Part shown: positions 18,085 to 27,913 of the stretch, piece by piece
Layout: every line of letters begins with the position of its first letter
Numbering within the stretch: the stretch's first letter is position 1
From: Symploca sp. SIO2E9
Lineage (GTDB): Bacteria; Cyanobacteriota; Cyanobacteriia; Cyanobacteriales; Coleofasciculaceae
Reading direction: 5' to 3'
NCBI GenBank assembly: GCA_010692645.1
Contig: JAAHGS010000009.1
Location: forward strand, 29,793 to 93,792
Length of the DNA stretch: 64,000 bases
Made by a program: the position numbers and the translations under genes
The notes under the pieces: model-generated
Seen by the model: only the letters and a program-made list of their open reading frames with translations
What the model was told of the DNA's origin: nothing
Databases searched by the model: none

Positions 18085-20085
18085 CTATTTCACCAACCGC
18101 CAAATTTTAATCGTCTTATCGGCACTAGCACTAACTAAAATCTTGCCATCGGGGCTAATCGCAAGGGAATTAATATACCCAGAATGTCCTTTAAGAGTGT
18201 CAATTTCTTTCTTGGTAGTTAAATCCCAAATTCTAATTGTATTTTCTGCACCACCACTAAATAAAGTTTTACTATCAGGGCTAATAACTATGGGTTTAAC
18301 CGAGCTAGAATGACCTTTAAGAGTGGCAATTTCTTCACCAGTAGCAAAATCCCAAATTTTAATGGTCTTATTGGCACTAGCGCTTGCTAACAGCTGATCA
18401 TCATGGCTAATGGTAAGATAATTAACAAAACTAGAATGTCCTTTGAGAGTTTTAATTTCTTTGCCAGTAGTCAAATCCCAGATTTTGATAGTTTTATCAG
18501 CACTGGCACTGGCTAAAAGCTGATTATTGTGACTGATTATAAGGTGATTAACTGCTCCGGAATGACCTTTAAGAGTGTTGATTTCTTTACCAGTAGTCAA
18601 GTCCCAAATCTTGATGGTCTTATCGGCACTACCACTTGCTAAAATCTGGCTATCAAAACTAATAGCAACAGTATTAACAAAGCTAGAATGACCAGTGAGG
18701 GTATCAACTTCTTTACCGGTGTTGAAATCCCAAATCTTAATTGTCTTGTCACCACCGACAGTAGCAATCTTGGTTTGATCACTGCTAATAGCAAAATAGT
18801 CAATATGTTTGGAATGTCTAATCAGAGTTCTAAGGAGTTTACCTGTGGAGAGATTCCAAGTTTTGATTGTTCTATCTGCACTAGAGCTAATTAATATCTC
18901 GCCATCGGGACTAATATTAAGATAATTTACATAACCATCATGACCATCAATAGTATTGACTATAGAGATACTGTCCTGCTTGAATTGATAGAATTGACAA
19001 ATTCCATATACTCCCGAGCTAACAGCTAGAGCAATTGCTCCCCCAATCAACCATGTTTTAACTTTAATAACTCTTTGTCTTTCTCTTATAACCTCTGACA
19101 TTGGTTGAGTTGTAGACCCTTGCAATATCGTAGTTTCGTTATAATTATTCACCAGTTGATATTGAGGCGAACCTGGTGATATCTTGGCTATTTCATTTAA
19201 AATTTCTTGAGTATTCTTAGGTCTAGCGGCTGCAGTAGGAGCCATCATTTTATCAATAAAATCTGCCAGTTGAGTGGAAATATGAGCAGCACAATTCCGC
19301 CAATTTAATTGATCTGTTAATGGCTCATAAATAGCCTGGTCTGTTGCTTGCTTGCTGGTCAATAAATAGACAAAAGTCCGTCCCAAGGCATAGAAATCAG
19401 ACTGCGGTACAGCATGACCTTTTTCTTGCTCAGGTGGCGTGTAACCAGCAGAACTAATCTTGGTGACACTACCTTCGCCACCAACTTCAGCCAGATAAGT
19501 ATAGGTCAATTCCCTAGCCGTGCCAAAGTCAATCAACACCAGTTGCCCAGAAGAGCGGAGCATGATATTTTCTGGTTTAATATCGCGGTGAAAGTAGTTT
19601 TGTTGATGAACCAGATGCAAAATCTCAGCTAGCTGTTGTAACCATTTAAGAGCTTGCTGTTCTGAAATCGGGTGATTGCCCTGTTGCCTCATCCACTGTT
19701 TTAAGTTGGGACCATCAATTTTCTCCATGATTATGCAATGAACTGGCTCAGTGGAATTTCTGGGGAAAAACTGAAAGTATCCATCTGGATCAACTTTTGG
19801 TATGCCAGGATGATTGAGCTTACTCAAGACAGCTGCTTCTTGCTTAAATAGCTTGATAACTCTGAGGTTATTATTGTGCCTTTGCTGAAGAACTTTGAGG
19901 ATTTTTGGTGTTGCTCCGCAATAGGCTTCATAGACTTTACCGAAGCCGCTACGATCACTCAGCAGACGCATTACCTGATAGCGTCCTTTGAGTAATAATT
20001 GGGAGCCACAATGACGACAAATTTGATTTTTGGTGTTGGCCGGATCGTTGGGCTGAGGGCAGCTGGGATTAATACAGTAACTCGT
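18085..20085 (-). CDS. Ser/Thr protein kinase with zinc-ribbon N-terminus and seven WD40 repeats
   Basis: 666 aa if started at the ACG at 20085, 628 aa from the first ATG at 19971. The upstream 38 codons encode SYCINPSCPQPND...ICRHCGSQLLLKGRY, the zinc-ribbon head typical of this cyanobacterial kinase family, and a GGGGGAG ribosome site precedes the ACG, so the longer form is chosen. The kinase domain has HRDIKPEN, IDFGTARE and a CTPPE-like SAGYTPPEQ. The usual glycine loop is weak (DRSGFGKVYEA). One membrane segment (WLIGGAIALAVSSGVYGICQ) separates it from seven WD40 blades, each with GHSxxV and TIKIWD. Sensor-type kinase with an extracytoplasmic propeller; partner unknown. Confidence 0.88.
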   Translation of the reverse strand, partial: TSYCINPSCPQPNDPANTKNQICRHCGSQLLLKGRYQVMRLLSDRSGFGKVYEAYCGATPKILKVLQQRHNNNLRVIKLFKQEAAVLSKLNHPGIPKVDPDGYFQFFPRNSTEPVHCIIMEKIDGPNLKQWMRQQGNHPISEQQALKWLQQLAEILHLVHQQNYFHRDIKPENIMLRSSGQLVLIDFGTARELTYTYLAEVGGEGSVTKISSAGYTPPEQEKGHAVPQSDFYALGRTFVYLLTSKQATDQAIYEPLTDQLNWRNCAAHISTQLADFIDKMMAPTAAARPKNTQEILNEIAKISPGSPQYQLVNNYNETTILQGSTTQPMSEVIRERQRVIKVKTWLIGGAIALAVSSGVYGICQFYQFKQDSISIVNTIDGHDGYVNYLNISPDGEILISSSADRTIKTWNLSTGKLLRTLIRHSKHIDYFAISSDQTKIATVGGDKTIKIWDFNTGKEVDTLTGHSSFVNTVAISFDSQILASGSADKTIKIWDLTTGKEINTLKGHSGAVNHLIISHNNQLLASASADKTIKIWDLTTGKEIKTLKGHSSFVNYLTISHDDQLLASASANKTIKIWDFATGEEIATLKGHSSSVKPIVISPDSKTLFSGGAENTIRIWDLTTKKEIDTLKGHSGYINSLAISPDGKILVSASADKTIKIWRLVK

Positions 20086-20285
20086 GACGTTCTCCCCCGG
20101 TAAATCAAAGACTATAACCCCTTAGGGTTTGGTCACTCCTGCCATCTTGGAATTCTAGATGGCTGCTTACATAATTGCTTTATTCCCAATCATAGAAGCT
20201 AGCGTCTGATAGATTACACCAAAGTTTGTTTGGAACTGTTAGAGTTTAAAAAATATTTCAGAAAAGCCTATCTAAGTAAAGATTT

Positions 20286-21101
20286 ATGACTGGCATTGCT
20301 GCCTTAGAACCACAATCACCTCAGTGTTACCAAGCTCGAAACCAAGCCTCCTACCCTCAACATTTAACCGTCTTCTGCGACTTTGACGGTCCAATAGTCA
20401 ATGTCTCCAATCGTTACTATGCTACTTACAAGCTAAGTCTATCTGCTACCCAAGTATCATACCAAGCCCAAGGAATTAACTTGCCGATCCAGATGCTTAG
20501 TAAAAAGCAGTTCTGGGAAATGAAGCAAAACCGCGTAGCTGATGTAGAAATTGCCATGCGCTCAGGTTTACAAGGAGAACAAATTGATTTCTTTTTGGGA
20601 CGCGTTAGCGAGATTGTTAATCAATCTTTTTTGTTGCAGAAAGACCGGCTGCAACCAGGAGCAAGTAGGGCATTAGCTCTGTTGCATTTTCGGGGTGTAA
20701 AGCTAGTGTTAGTAACTTTGCGCTGTCAGTTACAAGCTGCACAAATTTTGAGAAATCATGGTTTGACTCGCCTATTTGTCGGCATTTATGGAACCGAAAA
20801 TCACAACGCGGCTTACCAAAACTATGCTGGAGTAAAAACAAAATTGCTAAAAAAAGCGCTCGCTGACCAAGCTAAAACCATAGGTTATCCTTTATCTGCC
20901 TGGATGGTGGGGGATACAGAGGCGGATTTGCTCGCGGCACAGGGGCTATCAATTCCTACTGTTGCTCTTACTTGCGGTATTCGTTCTCGGTTTTACCTCC
21001 AGCAATTCCAGCCGACTTGTATCCAAAGCAATTTGCTGGCTGCTGCCCATTACCTATTAGAAAGTAGGATCAACTCAGATCTTGTATCTTGCTCAACTTA
21101 A
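20286..21101 (+). CDS. HAD-superfamily hydrolase
   Basis: 271 aa. HAD motif I is FCDFDGPIVNV (nucleophile D within DFDG), motif II VTLR, and motif III/IV WMVGDTEADLLAA, with an alpha-helical cap between motifs I and II. This is the pattern of small-molecule phosphatases such as phosphoglycolate-phosphatase-like enzymes, but the substrate cannot be read from sequence. The N-terminal 25 residues are not conserved. It converges on mreD, with 13 bases between the two stop codons. Confidence 0.85.
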   Translation: MTGIAALEPQSPQCYQARNQASYPQHLTVFCDFDGPIVNVSNRYYATYKLSLSATQVSYQAQGINLPIQMLSKKQFWEMKQNRVADVEIAMRSGLQGEQIDFFLGRVSEIVNQSFLLQKDRLQPGASRALALLHFRGVKLVLVTLRCQLQAAQILRNHGLTRLFVGIYGTENHNAAYQNYAGVKTKLLKKALADQAKTIGYPLSAWMVGDTEADLLAAQGLSIPTVALTCGIRSRFYLQQFQPTCIQSNLLAAAHYLLESRINSDLVSCST

Positions 21102-21114
21102 GACAGAGGAGACC

Positions 21115-21660
21115 TCACGATTGCTCGATTAGATTTATCCGTTCCCACCAGCGATTGAGTGGATAATATATCACTGGTGCCCAGAGACTGCTTAGAATCG
21201 CAGAGGAAAGGGCAATGCGCTGGTGAGCAGTCCAAATTGTTGTTAGGTTATGATTCCCCATAAAGCTATACTGAATTGCAATTACCGTCTCGCCAACAAC
21301 TGCCATACCAAAGACAATTAATGCCACTGAAATAAAATCTTCTTGAATATACCTCTGCTTTTGCATTCGAGCTGTCAAGATCCCGACAACAACAAGGCTC
21401 AAGACATGAGTAGGCTCAGCTGCTGTCATACCATCTTGAATAAGACCGAGTACTAATCCTGCTAAGGCTCCCTGAAGAACTGTGCGTTTGAGGCTCCAAG
21501 CAACCACCCAAATCAAAAGCCAATTAGGAGCAATTCCTAATAATTCCATCCCCTGTACACGTGCAGGTAAAACCAGTAAACAGAGGAAAACTGAACCAAC
21601 AGTCACTAGCAAATTAATAATTTGGCGAAACCAGAGTGAAGTTTCAAGAAGGGTGAGCAT
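21115..21660 (-). CDS. mreD: rod-shape-determining protein MreD
   Basis: 181 aa integral membrane protein with five to six hydrophobic segments, third in the mreB-mreC-mreD order. In the cell-shape elongasome it links MreC and MreB to the peptidoglycan machinery. Sequence conservation is low in this family, so the assignment rests on size, topology and position. A 450-bp transposon relic now separates it from mreC, which may uncouple its expression from the rest of the operon. Confidence 0.85.
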   Translation of the reverse strand: MLTLLETSLWFRQIINLLVTVGSVFLCLLVLPARVQGMELLGIAPNWLLIWVVAWSLKRTVLQGALAGLVLGLIQDGMTAAEPTHVLSLVVVGILTARMQKQRYIQEDFISVALIVFGMAVVGETVIAIQYSFMGNHNLTTIWTAHQRIALSSAILSSLWAPVIYYPLNRWWERINLIEQS

Positions 21661-21699
21661 TAGTCATTTATTTTTAAAGCTGTTCATCTTTCTTCGCGG

Positions 21700-22113
21700 C
21701 AGGAGACTCTCGCTTGAGGGCGACGAGACGTGCGACATAAACGCCTGGGGAAACCCCAAGCGACGCGCACTCGCCGAATGCCGCGCCTCCACATAGTTAT
21801 ACAATTGAGAAATACCGAAACGCGAAAACACGGCGCAGTAGGTATTAGCACCTTGAAAAACTAGGTTTAGGGGGTTCCGGCTAGAAATGCTTAGCCGGGT
21901 AAAAAGCCTAAGCAACAAGTACCAAGTCTTGTGAGACTCCGTACCGCAGGGCTTGCGGAATCGGGACTCTGCAATGGGTCGAAAGTCTGTCGACATAACG
22001 TAAGACGGGGACATAACTAACGTGAGTTGGTAGTGTACGCAGATGTGGAAGAAGCAGAAACCTAAATCGCGAGGTTTAGGAATCCCGCGCTTTCAGCGCT
22101 GGGAGGATGTCAA
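21700..22113 (+). mobile_element. decayed IS200/IS605-type element between mreC and mreD (RE3)
   Basis: Its right end is clear: a CCTAAATCGC/GCGAGGTTTAGG-like hairpin at 22061-22080, then AATCCCGCGCTTTCAGCGCTGGGAG and terminal TCAA at 22110-22113. The TCA of this end is the mreC stop codon read on the minus strand. Upstream sequence carries a GC-rich palindromic repeat (GCTTGGGGTTTCCCC-type, 21744-21765) and no intact tnpB. The open frame at 21664-22014 on the minus strand is part of this relic, not a gene. Confidence 0.55.
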
Positions 22114-22844
22114 TTAGGCATAACAATTACCCATTCCAGGTGATTGATTGGTGAAGTTAGTTCAATGACTGCCTCCGGAGCAGGACTTTTATCAAGATTT
22201 ACAGACTCTACACGTCCCACAGACAAACCAGCTGGGAAAAGTTGGCTTACTGGCGAAGTTGAAACAGAGTCACCCCGACGGACATCGGGTAGTTTCTCAA
22301 AAAATTCCATGACAGCGCGATTAGACCCTTGTCCCCGAATAAAACCCATACTACGACTGCGACCAATCACAGTACCTACTTGACTAGTAGAGTCAGTTAT
22401 TAATAGAATGCGGCTGCTATTAGGCGTTACACTGATTACCCTACCTACTAAACCGCCAGTTCCCATCGCTACAAAGCCAGTCTCAATGCCATCATTACTG
22501 CCTCGACCTAAAGTTAACTGTTGCCACCAGTTATCAGCACTGCGTCCAATAATTGGAGCAACAATGCCATCAATTTTCTGAGCTTCAACATAACCCAACA
22601 GCTCTTTTAGCTTTTTGTTTTGGTTTTCAAGTTCAACTATCCGCTGTTGAAGTTCGAGAACACGTGCATCGGTAAGGCGTTCCTCTGGTGTGGGAACTGA
22701 TGCCCAGGGACGAGTTATTAGCTGATATACTTGAAAAATTGCTGCTCCCTGAGTATGGCGAACAGACCAGGCGGCACTTAGAGCAAGTCCCCCCAAGACG
22801 ATTGCTAACCAGTGTCGATCCCACCAGCGACGCAGTATATACAT
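22110..22844 (-). CDS. mreC: rod-shape-determining protein MreC
   Basis: 244 aa. One N-terminal membrane anchor (WLAIVLGGLALSAAWSV), a coiled coil (VLELQQRIVELENQNKKLKELL, about residues 62-83), and a periplasmic double beta-barrel with GTGGLVGRV and SVGRVESV. MreC connects cytoplasmic MreB filaments to penicillin-binding proteins. It lies 302 bp after mreB. Its stop codon lies inside the terminus of a transposon relic, so the last residues (VIVMPN) could have been altered by the insertion. Confidence 0.93.
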   Translation of the reverse strand: MYILRRWWDRHWLAIVLGGLALSAAWSVRHTQGAAIFQVYQLITRPWASVPTPEERLTDARVLELQQRIVELENQNKKLKELLGYVEAQKIDGIVAPIIGRSADNWWQQLTLGRGSNDGIETGFVAMGTGGLVGRVISVTPNSSRILLITDSTSQVGTVIGRSRSMGFIRGQGSNRAVMEFFEKLPDVRRGDSVSTSPVSQLFPAGLSVGRVESVNLDKSPAPEAVIELTSPINHLEWVIVMPN

Positions 22845-23146
22845 ATCCTGTATTTTGTCTATTAACAGATAGTCTTTAACCAGGCAAATATTCGTAAAAC
22901 CTAGTATTTACTGTGTATTAGGTGCTATCTAACCTCTCGGTTGCTAATTGCCAGAGACTGTTTTTATATAGATGTTAATGCTTCCGTTGGCATCTCTATC
23001 AAGTTTGTGATTGCAATTAGGATAGCCAGTTTTTGGCTCAAGCTTAAGTGTCAATCACTTTTTTCTTGGATTCACGTGACTATTGATTTCCTGCTGGCAC
23101 AGGTTGATCGCAGGACTGTTCAAGGTTAATTCCTATATCAATGCTA
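22845..23146. other. mreB-mreC intergenic region
   Basis: 302 bases with no supported gene, terminator or repeat. Compared with compact mre operons the gap is long; it may hold a second promoter for mreCD. Confidence 0.4.
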
Positions 23147-24190
23147 CTATAAATTGCGGGAGCGCCCGCTAAAGACCCTCTCCAACTGTTTGAAATTCTC
23201 TAGAACACGACCAGTTCCCAAAACCACACAGCTTAGTGGATCTGCCGCTACATGGGTTACAATGCCTGTCTCATGAGAGATTAGAGTATCAAGCCCTTTG
23301 AGCAAAGCGCCGCCACCAGCAAGCATGATCCCCCTGTCAATAATATCAGCAGCTAGTTCAGGCGGCGTCCGTTCTAAGGTGCGCTTGACAGCATCAACAA
23401 TAACTGACAAGGGTTCAGACATACTTTCCCTAATTTCTGGGGATTTGATGGTAACTGTTCGCGGCAACCCAGAGAGTAGATGTAGACCTCTTACCTCTAA
23501 GGTAGCATCATCGATACCGTCAGTAGGATAGGCTGAGCCAATTTGAATCTTAATTTCTTCAGAGGTGCGCTCCCCAACTACAAGATTATGAACTTTTTTC
23601 ATATACTGAGTGATGGATTCGCTAAGTTCATCTCCGGCAATACGCACAGATTCACTTAGAACTGTCCCCTGTAAACTCAACACTGCAACTTCGGTAGTGC
23701 CTCCACCAATATCAATAATCATGTTACCTGTTGGTTCTGCAACAGGTAAACCAGCACCAATTGCTGCTGCCACAGGCTCGTCAATTAAGTATACATCTCT
23801 GGCACCAGCCTGTGATGCTGCTTCCATTACTGCTCTTCGCTCAACGCCAGTAACACCGCTAGGAATACCAATGACAATCCGAGGTGAAACAAGAGTTCTG
23901 CCTTCATGTACTCGCCGGATAAAATGCTTGAGCATTAGTTCGGCTGTATCAAAATCAGCAATCACACCATCGCGGAGTGGACGCAGGGCAACCACATTAC
24001 CAGGGGTTCTACCCAACATTTTTTTAGCATCCTCACCTACTGCCAACGGGACTTTTAGGTCTTGGTCTATGGCAACAACGGAAGGCTCTTGTAGAACAAT
24101 TCCTTTGCCGGATACATACACTAAAGTGTTAGCAGTACCTAGATCTATACCCATGTCCCGTGATAGGGAAAAGCGACTGAAAAAACCCAC
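23147..24190 (-). CDS. mreB: rod-shape-determining protein MreB
   Basis: 347 aa actin-like filament protein guiding lateral wall growth. Actin-fold signatures are present: phosphate 1 [11 protein letters not shown], connect 1, phosphate 2 [13 protein letters not shown], adenosine motif [15 protein letters not shown]. The start is a GTG at 24190 ([17 protein letters not shown]); starting at the first ATG (residue 13) would remove the membrane-proximal amphipathic N-terminus that is typical of cyanobacterial MreB. It is first in the mreBCD group. Confidence 0.96.
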   Translation of the reverse strand: MGFFSRFSLSRDMGIDLGTANTLVYVSGKGIVLQEPSVVAIDQDLKVPLAVGEDAKKMLGRTPGNVVALRPLRDGVIADFDTAELMLKHFIRRVHEGRTLVSPRIVIGIPSGVTGVERRAVMEAASQAGARDVYLIDEPVAAAIGAGLPVAEPTGNMIIDIGGGTTEVAVLSLQGTVLSESVRIAGDELSESITQYMKKVHNLVVGERTSEEIKIQIGSAYPTDGIDDATLEVRGLHLLSGLPRTVTIKSPEIRESMSEPLSVIVDAVKRTLERTPPELAADIIDRGIMLAGGGALLKGLDTLISHETGIVTHVAADPLSCVVLGTGRVLENFKQLERVFSGRSRNL

Positions 24191-24508
24191 TCGTTTCTAC
24201 GCCCCTAAAGTCAAATGTTGCTGTGTATAACCGAAATGTAACTGAAATGTCACCGTAACCGATGTGGATTCTATTACGTTTTCTATCCTTCGTCTAGTGA
24301 ACTAGAGCAATTAATAATTATTATTCCTCCACAACCAAGCTGAGATCATCATTGGAGGCTACTAATTCCTGCTTGAGGAGGAGCTAAAGTTGAGTGTATT
24401 TATTTCCTACTCAAAGTTTTGGTTGCTTAGCAAGAGTTGGCAGTTGTTGAAGGTTACCTTTAGCCGCTAAAGTAGATTAGCTATATCAGTACAAAAGTAC
24501 TAACAAAT
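24191..24508. other. divergent mreB/ssb intergenic region
   Basis: 318 bases that must carry the promoters for mreB (minus) and ssb (plus). No confident promoter or other structure was identified. Confidence 0.4.
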
Positions 24509-24880
24509 ATGAGTCTTAATGTTGTTAATTTAGTTGGTCGCGTCGGTACAGATCCAGATGTCAGATACTTCGAGTCTGGCGCTGTTAAGTGTAGGTTAAC
24601 ACTGGCAGTAAATCGCCAGACGCGCAACAGTGATCAGCCTGACTGGTTCAACCTCGAAATTTGGGGTAAGACTGCACAAATAGCAGCTAACTATACCCAC
24701 AAAGGAAAACTCATCGGAGTACAAGGCTCTCTAAAGATTGAGCGCTGGAGCGATCGTGCTACAGGAGCAGAACGTTCATCTCCCATAATCGTGGTTAATC
24801 GTCTTGAACTCTTGGGCTCTAGACGAGAAAATGAACCAAGTACAGTCGATAGTTATAGCGACAGTGATGTAGAATTCTGA
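24509..24880 (+). CDS. ssb: single-stranded DNA-binding protein
   Basis: 123 aa OB-fold protein. MSLNVVNLVGRVGTDPDVRYFESG and the DWFNLEIWGK segment are SSB signatures. The C-terminus is acidic (DSYSDSDVEF) but lacks the canonical DDDIPF tip, as in several short cyanobacterial SSBs. It binds single-stranded DNA during replication and repair. It is transcribed away from mreB and followed by a hairpin at 25024-25044. Confidence 0.93.
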   Translation: MSLNVVNLVGRVGTDPDVRYFESGAVKCRLTLAVNRQTRNSDQPDWFNLEIWGKTAQIAANYTHKGKLIGVQGSLKIERWSDRATGAERSSPIIVVNRLELLGSRRENEPSTVDSYSDSDVEF

Positions 24881-25023
24881 AGCTCTAAATTTTCTGCCTC
24901 AAGATTTTGATTCATTCGATAGGTTCTCCTCACTTTAAAATTCGGTAAGAATTTTTATATTAGGTTTATGAGCTAGCAGCCCTTGCCATCTACTCTGTCA
25001 CAGCAGCGCCTTGCCATTTTCAG

Positions 25024-25044
25024 CCGTTACAGTTTTAGTAACGG
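25024..25044 (+). terminator. hairpin after ssb
   Basis: CCGTTAC, a 7-base loop, GTAACGG, nested in a larger CAGCAGC...GCTGCTG repeat. No T-tract follows, so the terminator role is tentative. Confidence 0.35.
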
Positions 25045-25138
25045 GGGCTGCTGCTACCTTTGGTATTGCGTTTAAGAGCAACCATTATGAACCAGAGAAA
25101 GGCTTAATCTTAGTTAAGAAGCTTGTAGAGTAGAAAGA

Positions 25139-26653
25139 ATGATTTCTTCGCAACCAATGGTAGATGCAACTGCCTGGGCGAGTTTCCTCGCCCCTCGCGA
25201 CTGGCTTTGTACTCACCAAGTCCTGTTAAGTGCAGCAGGTGAGGCAACAGAAACCTCATCAGATAATGCTTCACTAGTATTTGCAGGAGTACTGCTGAGT
25301 TTAGTCGCTATTTTCTTCGCTAGCAAACTCGGTGGCGAGATTTGCGCTCGTATTAACCTACCGCCAGTATTAGGTGAACTGGTAGGTGGTGTAGTTATCG
25401 GGGTCTCGGCGCTAAATCTGCTAGTCTTCCCTGAAGGCGGTGCAGATAGTAGCCATTCAATGATTATCAACTGGCTTGAGTCTACTACAGGTCTAGCACC
25501 AGAGGCGGCACAATCGGTATTTGAATCTCAAAGCGAGGTGATTTCTGTCCTGGCAGAACTCGGCGTGGTGATTCTGCTGTTTGAAATTGGATTAGAGTCT
25601 GATCTACAGGAGTTAATCCGGGTTGGACCCCAAGCTGCAATCGTAGCAATTGTGGGAGTCGTGGCACCTTTTGCTGCTGGAACCGCTGGTTTAGTTTATT
25701 TATTTCACCTTGGTGCTGTTCCCGCTATTTTTGCAGGTGCTGCCCTCACAGCCACTAGCATTGGTATTACTGCCAAGGTTTTAGCTGAGATCGGTCGTCT
25801 CAGTTCCAAAGAAGGGCAAATTATCATTGGCGCAGCAGTTCTCGATGATGTTCTCGGTATCATCATCTTGGCGGTGGTGGCAAGTCTGGCAAAGACGGGT
25901 GAAATTGTTATTGCCAATGTCATCTATCTGATTATTAGTGCCGGTGTTTTCCTGGTAGGCTCAATTCTAATAGGTCGTTTCCTCTCTCCCTACTTTGTGG
26001 GCTTGGTTAATGAGATGAAGACTCGTGGTCAGGTTTTACTGACTGCCTTGATTTTTGCCTTGATCCTGTCCTATGTCGCCGCCGCTATTGGTTTAGAAGC
26101 GATTTTGGGAGCATTTGCTGCAGGACTAGTCTTGGCAGAAACCGATAAACGCCGAGAATTGGAAGAGCAGGTGATACCAGTCGCTGATGTGCTGACGCCA
26201 ATTTTCTTTGTAGTTGTGGGAGCTAAGACTGATTTAAGCGTTTTGAATCCGGCGGTTCCCAGCAATCGTGAGGGCTTGATTATTGCGGCTTTCCTAATTG
26301 TGGTGGCAATTGTTGGTAAGGTCATTACTGGCTTTACAGTCTTCGGTCAACCGGGAATTCAACGTCTGGCAATTGGTGTCGGTATGATTCCTAGGGGCGA
26401 GGTAGGCTTAGTTTTTGCTGGTGTGGGTGCAGCTAGTGGTGCTCTGTCAGAAGCTACCCAGGCGGCGATTATCATGATGGTAATTTTAACTACCTTTGTC
26501 GCCCCTCCCTTACTGAGGGTTGTGTTTCAAGAGCCAGAGTCAGAAGCTATTGGCAAGCCGATGCCAGCCTTAGACAGTAACAGCACTGGAGCAGTCACAG
26601 CCGATCCTCAAGGTTTACCTGAGGAAGTTGAAGCAGGTCAAGAACCTAAATAA
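25139..26653 (+). CDS. cation:proton antiporter (CPA2, Kef/NapA-type)
   Basis: 504 aa membrane protein with about 12 helices. The CPA2 core is clear: PPVLGELVGGVVIG in helix 1-2, LAELGVVILLFEIGLE, TATSIGITAKVLAE, and the twin-Asp-type GAAVLDDVLGIIILA ion-binding motif. A later MIPRGEVGLVFAGVG is also typical. No C-terminal NAD-binding domain, so more like Na+/H+ antiporters than KefC. An acidic unstructured tail ends the protein. It should exchange Na+ or K+ for H+ across the plasma or thylakoid membrane. Single gene. Confidence 0.9.
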   Translation: MISSQPMVDATAWASFLAPRDWLCTHQVLLSAAGEATETSSDNASLVFAGVLLSLVAIFFASKLGGEICARINLPPVLGELVGGVVIGVSALNLLVFPEGGADSSHSMIINWLESTTGLAPEAAQSVFESQSEVISVLAELGVVILLFEIGLESDLQELIRVGPQAAIVAIVGVVAPFAAGTAGLVYLFHLGAVPAIFAGAALTATSIGITAKVLAEIGRLSSKEGQIIIGAAVLDDVLGIIILAVVASLAKTGEIVIANVIYLIISAGVFLVGSILIGRFLSPYFVGLVNEMKTRGQVLLTALIFALILSYVAAAIGLEAILGAFAAGLVLAETDKRRELEEQVIPVADVLTPIFFVVVGAKTDLSVLNPAVPSNREGLIIAAFLIVVAIVGKVITGFTVFGQPGIQRLAIGVGMIPRGEVGLVFAGVGAASGALSEATQAAIIMMVILTTFVAPPLLRVVFQEPESEAIGKPMPALDSNSTGAVTADPQGLPEEVEAGQEPK

Positions 26654-26661
26654 AGCAGGTA

Positions 26662-26749
26662 ATACCAAGTTGCAGCATTAGCCTCAATTGAATCTTTATC
26701 TCAGAGATAGAGCAAAAGAGGTCTGAGCTTTAGACTTGCAACTTGGTAT
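26662..26749. repeat. ATACCAAGTTGCA inverted-repeat element
   Basis: Perfect 13-bp arms, ATACCAAGTTGCA and TGCAACTTGGTAT, 62 bases apart, between the antiporter and the AMIN gene. The arrangement resembles small MITE-like elements of cyanobacteria. It could also act as a terminator for the antiporter. Confidence 0.55.
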
Positions 26750-26813
26750 AAAATACCCAATCTACCAAACCGCGTTGCGATGCAGCAGAGGGCTTTCAAC
26801 AGGAGAAATAATC

Positions 26814-27689
26814 ATGAAATTCCGCTGGATACTGCTACTTTCGAGCTTTTTGAGCGTTTTTATGAGTTCCTTGCCCGCCCAGGGGCGTCAACTGCTCTTT
26901 TTCCATTTTGATCGCTCTCAAAACCGACTCGAATTTACTACTGATGTAGGGGTTCAACCTCAGGCAGAACTGATCGCCAATCCAACGCGCGTCGTCATTA
27001 ATTTACCTGGCATTATACTGGGGAGTCGAACCGTAAGACAGCAAGTAGGAGGTGCGATTAGAGAGGTTCGAGTTGGGCAGTTTCAGAACCAAACAACTCG
27101 GATTGTAATTGAATTAGCACCCGGTTATACTCTTAATCCTGAGGAGGTGATATTCCGGGGAATGGCTGCTAATGAGTGGATAGTGCAACTGCCAACGCTC
27201 CAAATCCAAGATTTTTCACCGAGTCAACTGCCGCCAGCAGAAAATGCCCTAGATACTCAAGTGGCAACTGCCAGGCTTCAACTAGATAGCTTTCAAGTGA
27301 CTAAGGATGGATTTTTTATCCGTACCAGTGGCGGACAACCTGAAAGCATTAAGGCGAGGCGAAGCCGTGATCGCCGTCGCATTGAGATTGAAATTTCGGG
27401 TGCTACCCTTTCGCAGCATCTCTGGGAGCAAGAGTTGGAGGTAAATCGCTATGGGGTTGGTCAGATTCGATTTTCTCAAATCCAAGACTGGCCACCTGTT
27501 GTGCGTATAACTTTAAATGTTACCAGGGACTCTCCAGATTGGCAGGCGTCTTTCAATCGCGTCGGAGGCATCGTAGTTTTACCTAAGGGAACTACTTTTT
27601 CTAGTCAGTTGAACCATTTGAAGCAACCAAGTGGAAACCCTCCCCTAATGCACTCCTCTGTACAAAGGGCATTATTTGAACTCCTTTAG
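26814..27689 (+). CDS. AMIN-domain protein (periplasmic), lacking an amidase domain
   Basis: 291 aa from the ATG at 26814, with AGGAG ten bases upstream and a clean signal peptide (MKFRWILLLSSFLSVFMSSLPAQG). Residues about 30-125 form an AMIN domain (LEFTTDVGVQPQAELIANPTRVVINLPGI), which binds peptidoglycan or targets proteins to division sites. A second AMIN-like stretch follows at about 160-250. Cyanobacterial AmiC amidases usually carry AMIN plus a C-terminal Amidase_3 domain; here the frame stops at ALFELL with no amidase sequence before murI. It may be a truncated AmiC or a stand-alone AMIN protein. Confidence 0.8.
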   Translation: MKFRWILLLSSFLSVFMSSLPAQGRQLLFFHFDRSQNRLEFTTDVGVQPQAELIANPTRVVINLPGIILGSRTVRQQVGGAIREVRVGQFQNQTTRIVIELAPGYTLNPEEVIFRGMAANEWIVQLPTLQIQDFSPSQLPPAENALDTQVATARLQLDSFQVTKDGFFIRTSGGQPESIKARRSRDRRRIEIEISGATLSQHLWEQELEVNRYGVGQIRFSQIQDWPPVVRITLNVTRDSPDWQASFNRVGGIVVLPKGTTFSSQLNHLKQPSGNPPLMHSSVQRALFELL

Positions 27690-27913
27690 ACCCTTGATGA
27701 CGGAGATTCGGAGGAATTGCTTTGAGGGTTTCCTCTTGCTTCGACAAACCTTAAAATTAACCATCTCTGACGAGTAATGTTGAAACCTTCCCACTGTAAG
27801 TAAACACATTAGCATCAAACTAAGCGTTAATCTCACAGAAAACATCGGTGTCCAAATTTTCCAGTTTCTACTTGAGCGATGCCCCTGGGCAAAATGCATC
27901 CGACTCCAAGACT

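Noticed and set aside
21664-22014. 116-residue frame between mreC and mreD
   Set aside because: It runs through palindromic repeats and a transposon end, with no domain and no ribosome site.
23610-24230. 206-residue frame antisense to mreB
   Set aside because: Shadow of the highly conserved mreB coding strand; no ribosome site or domain.
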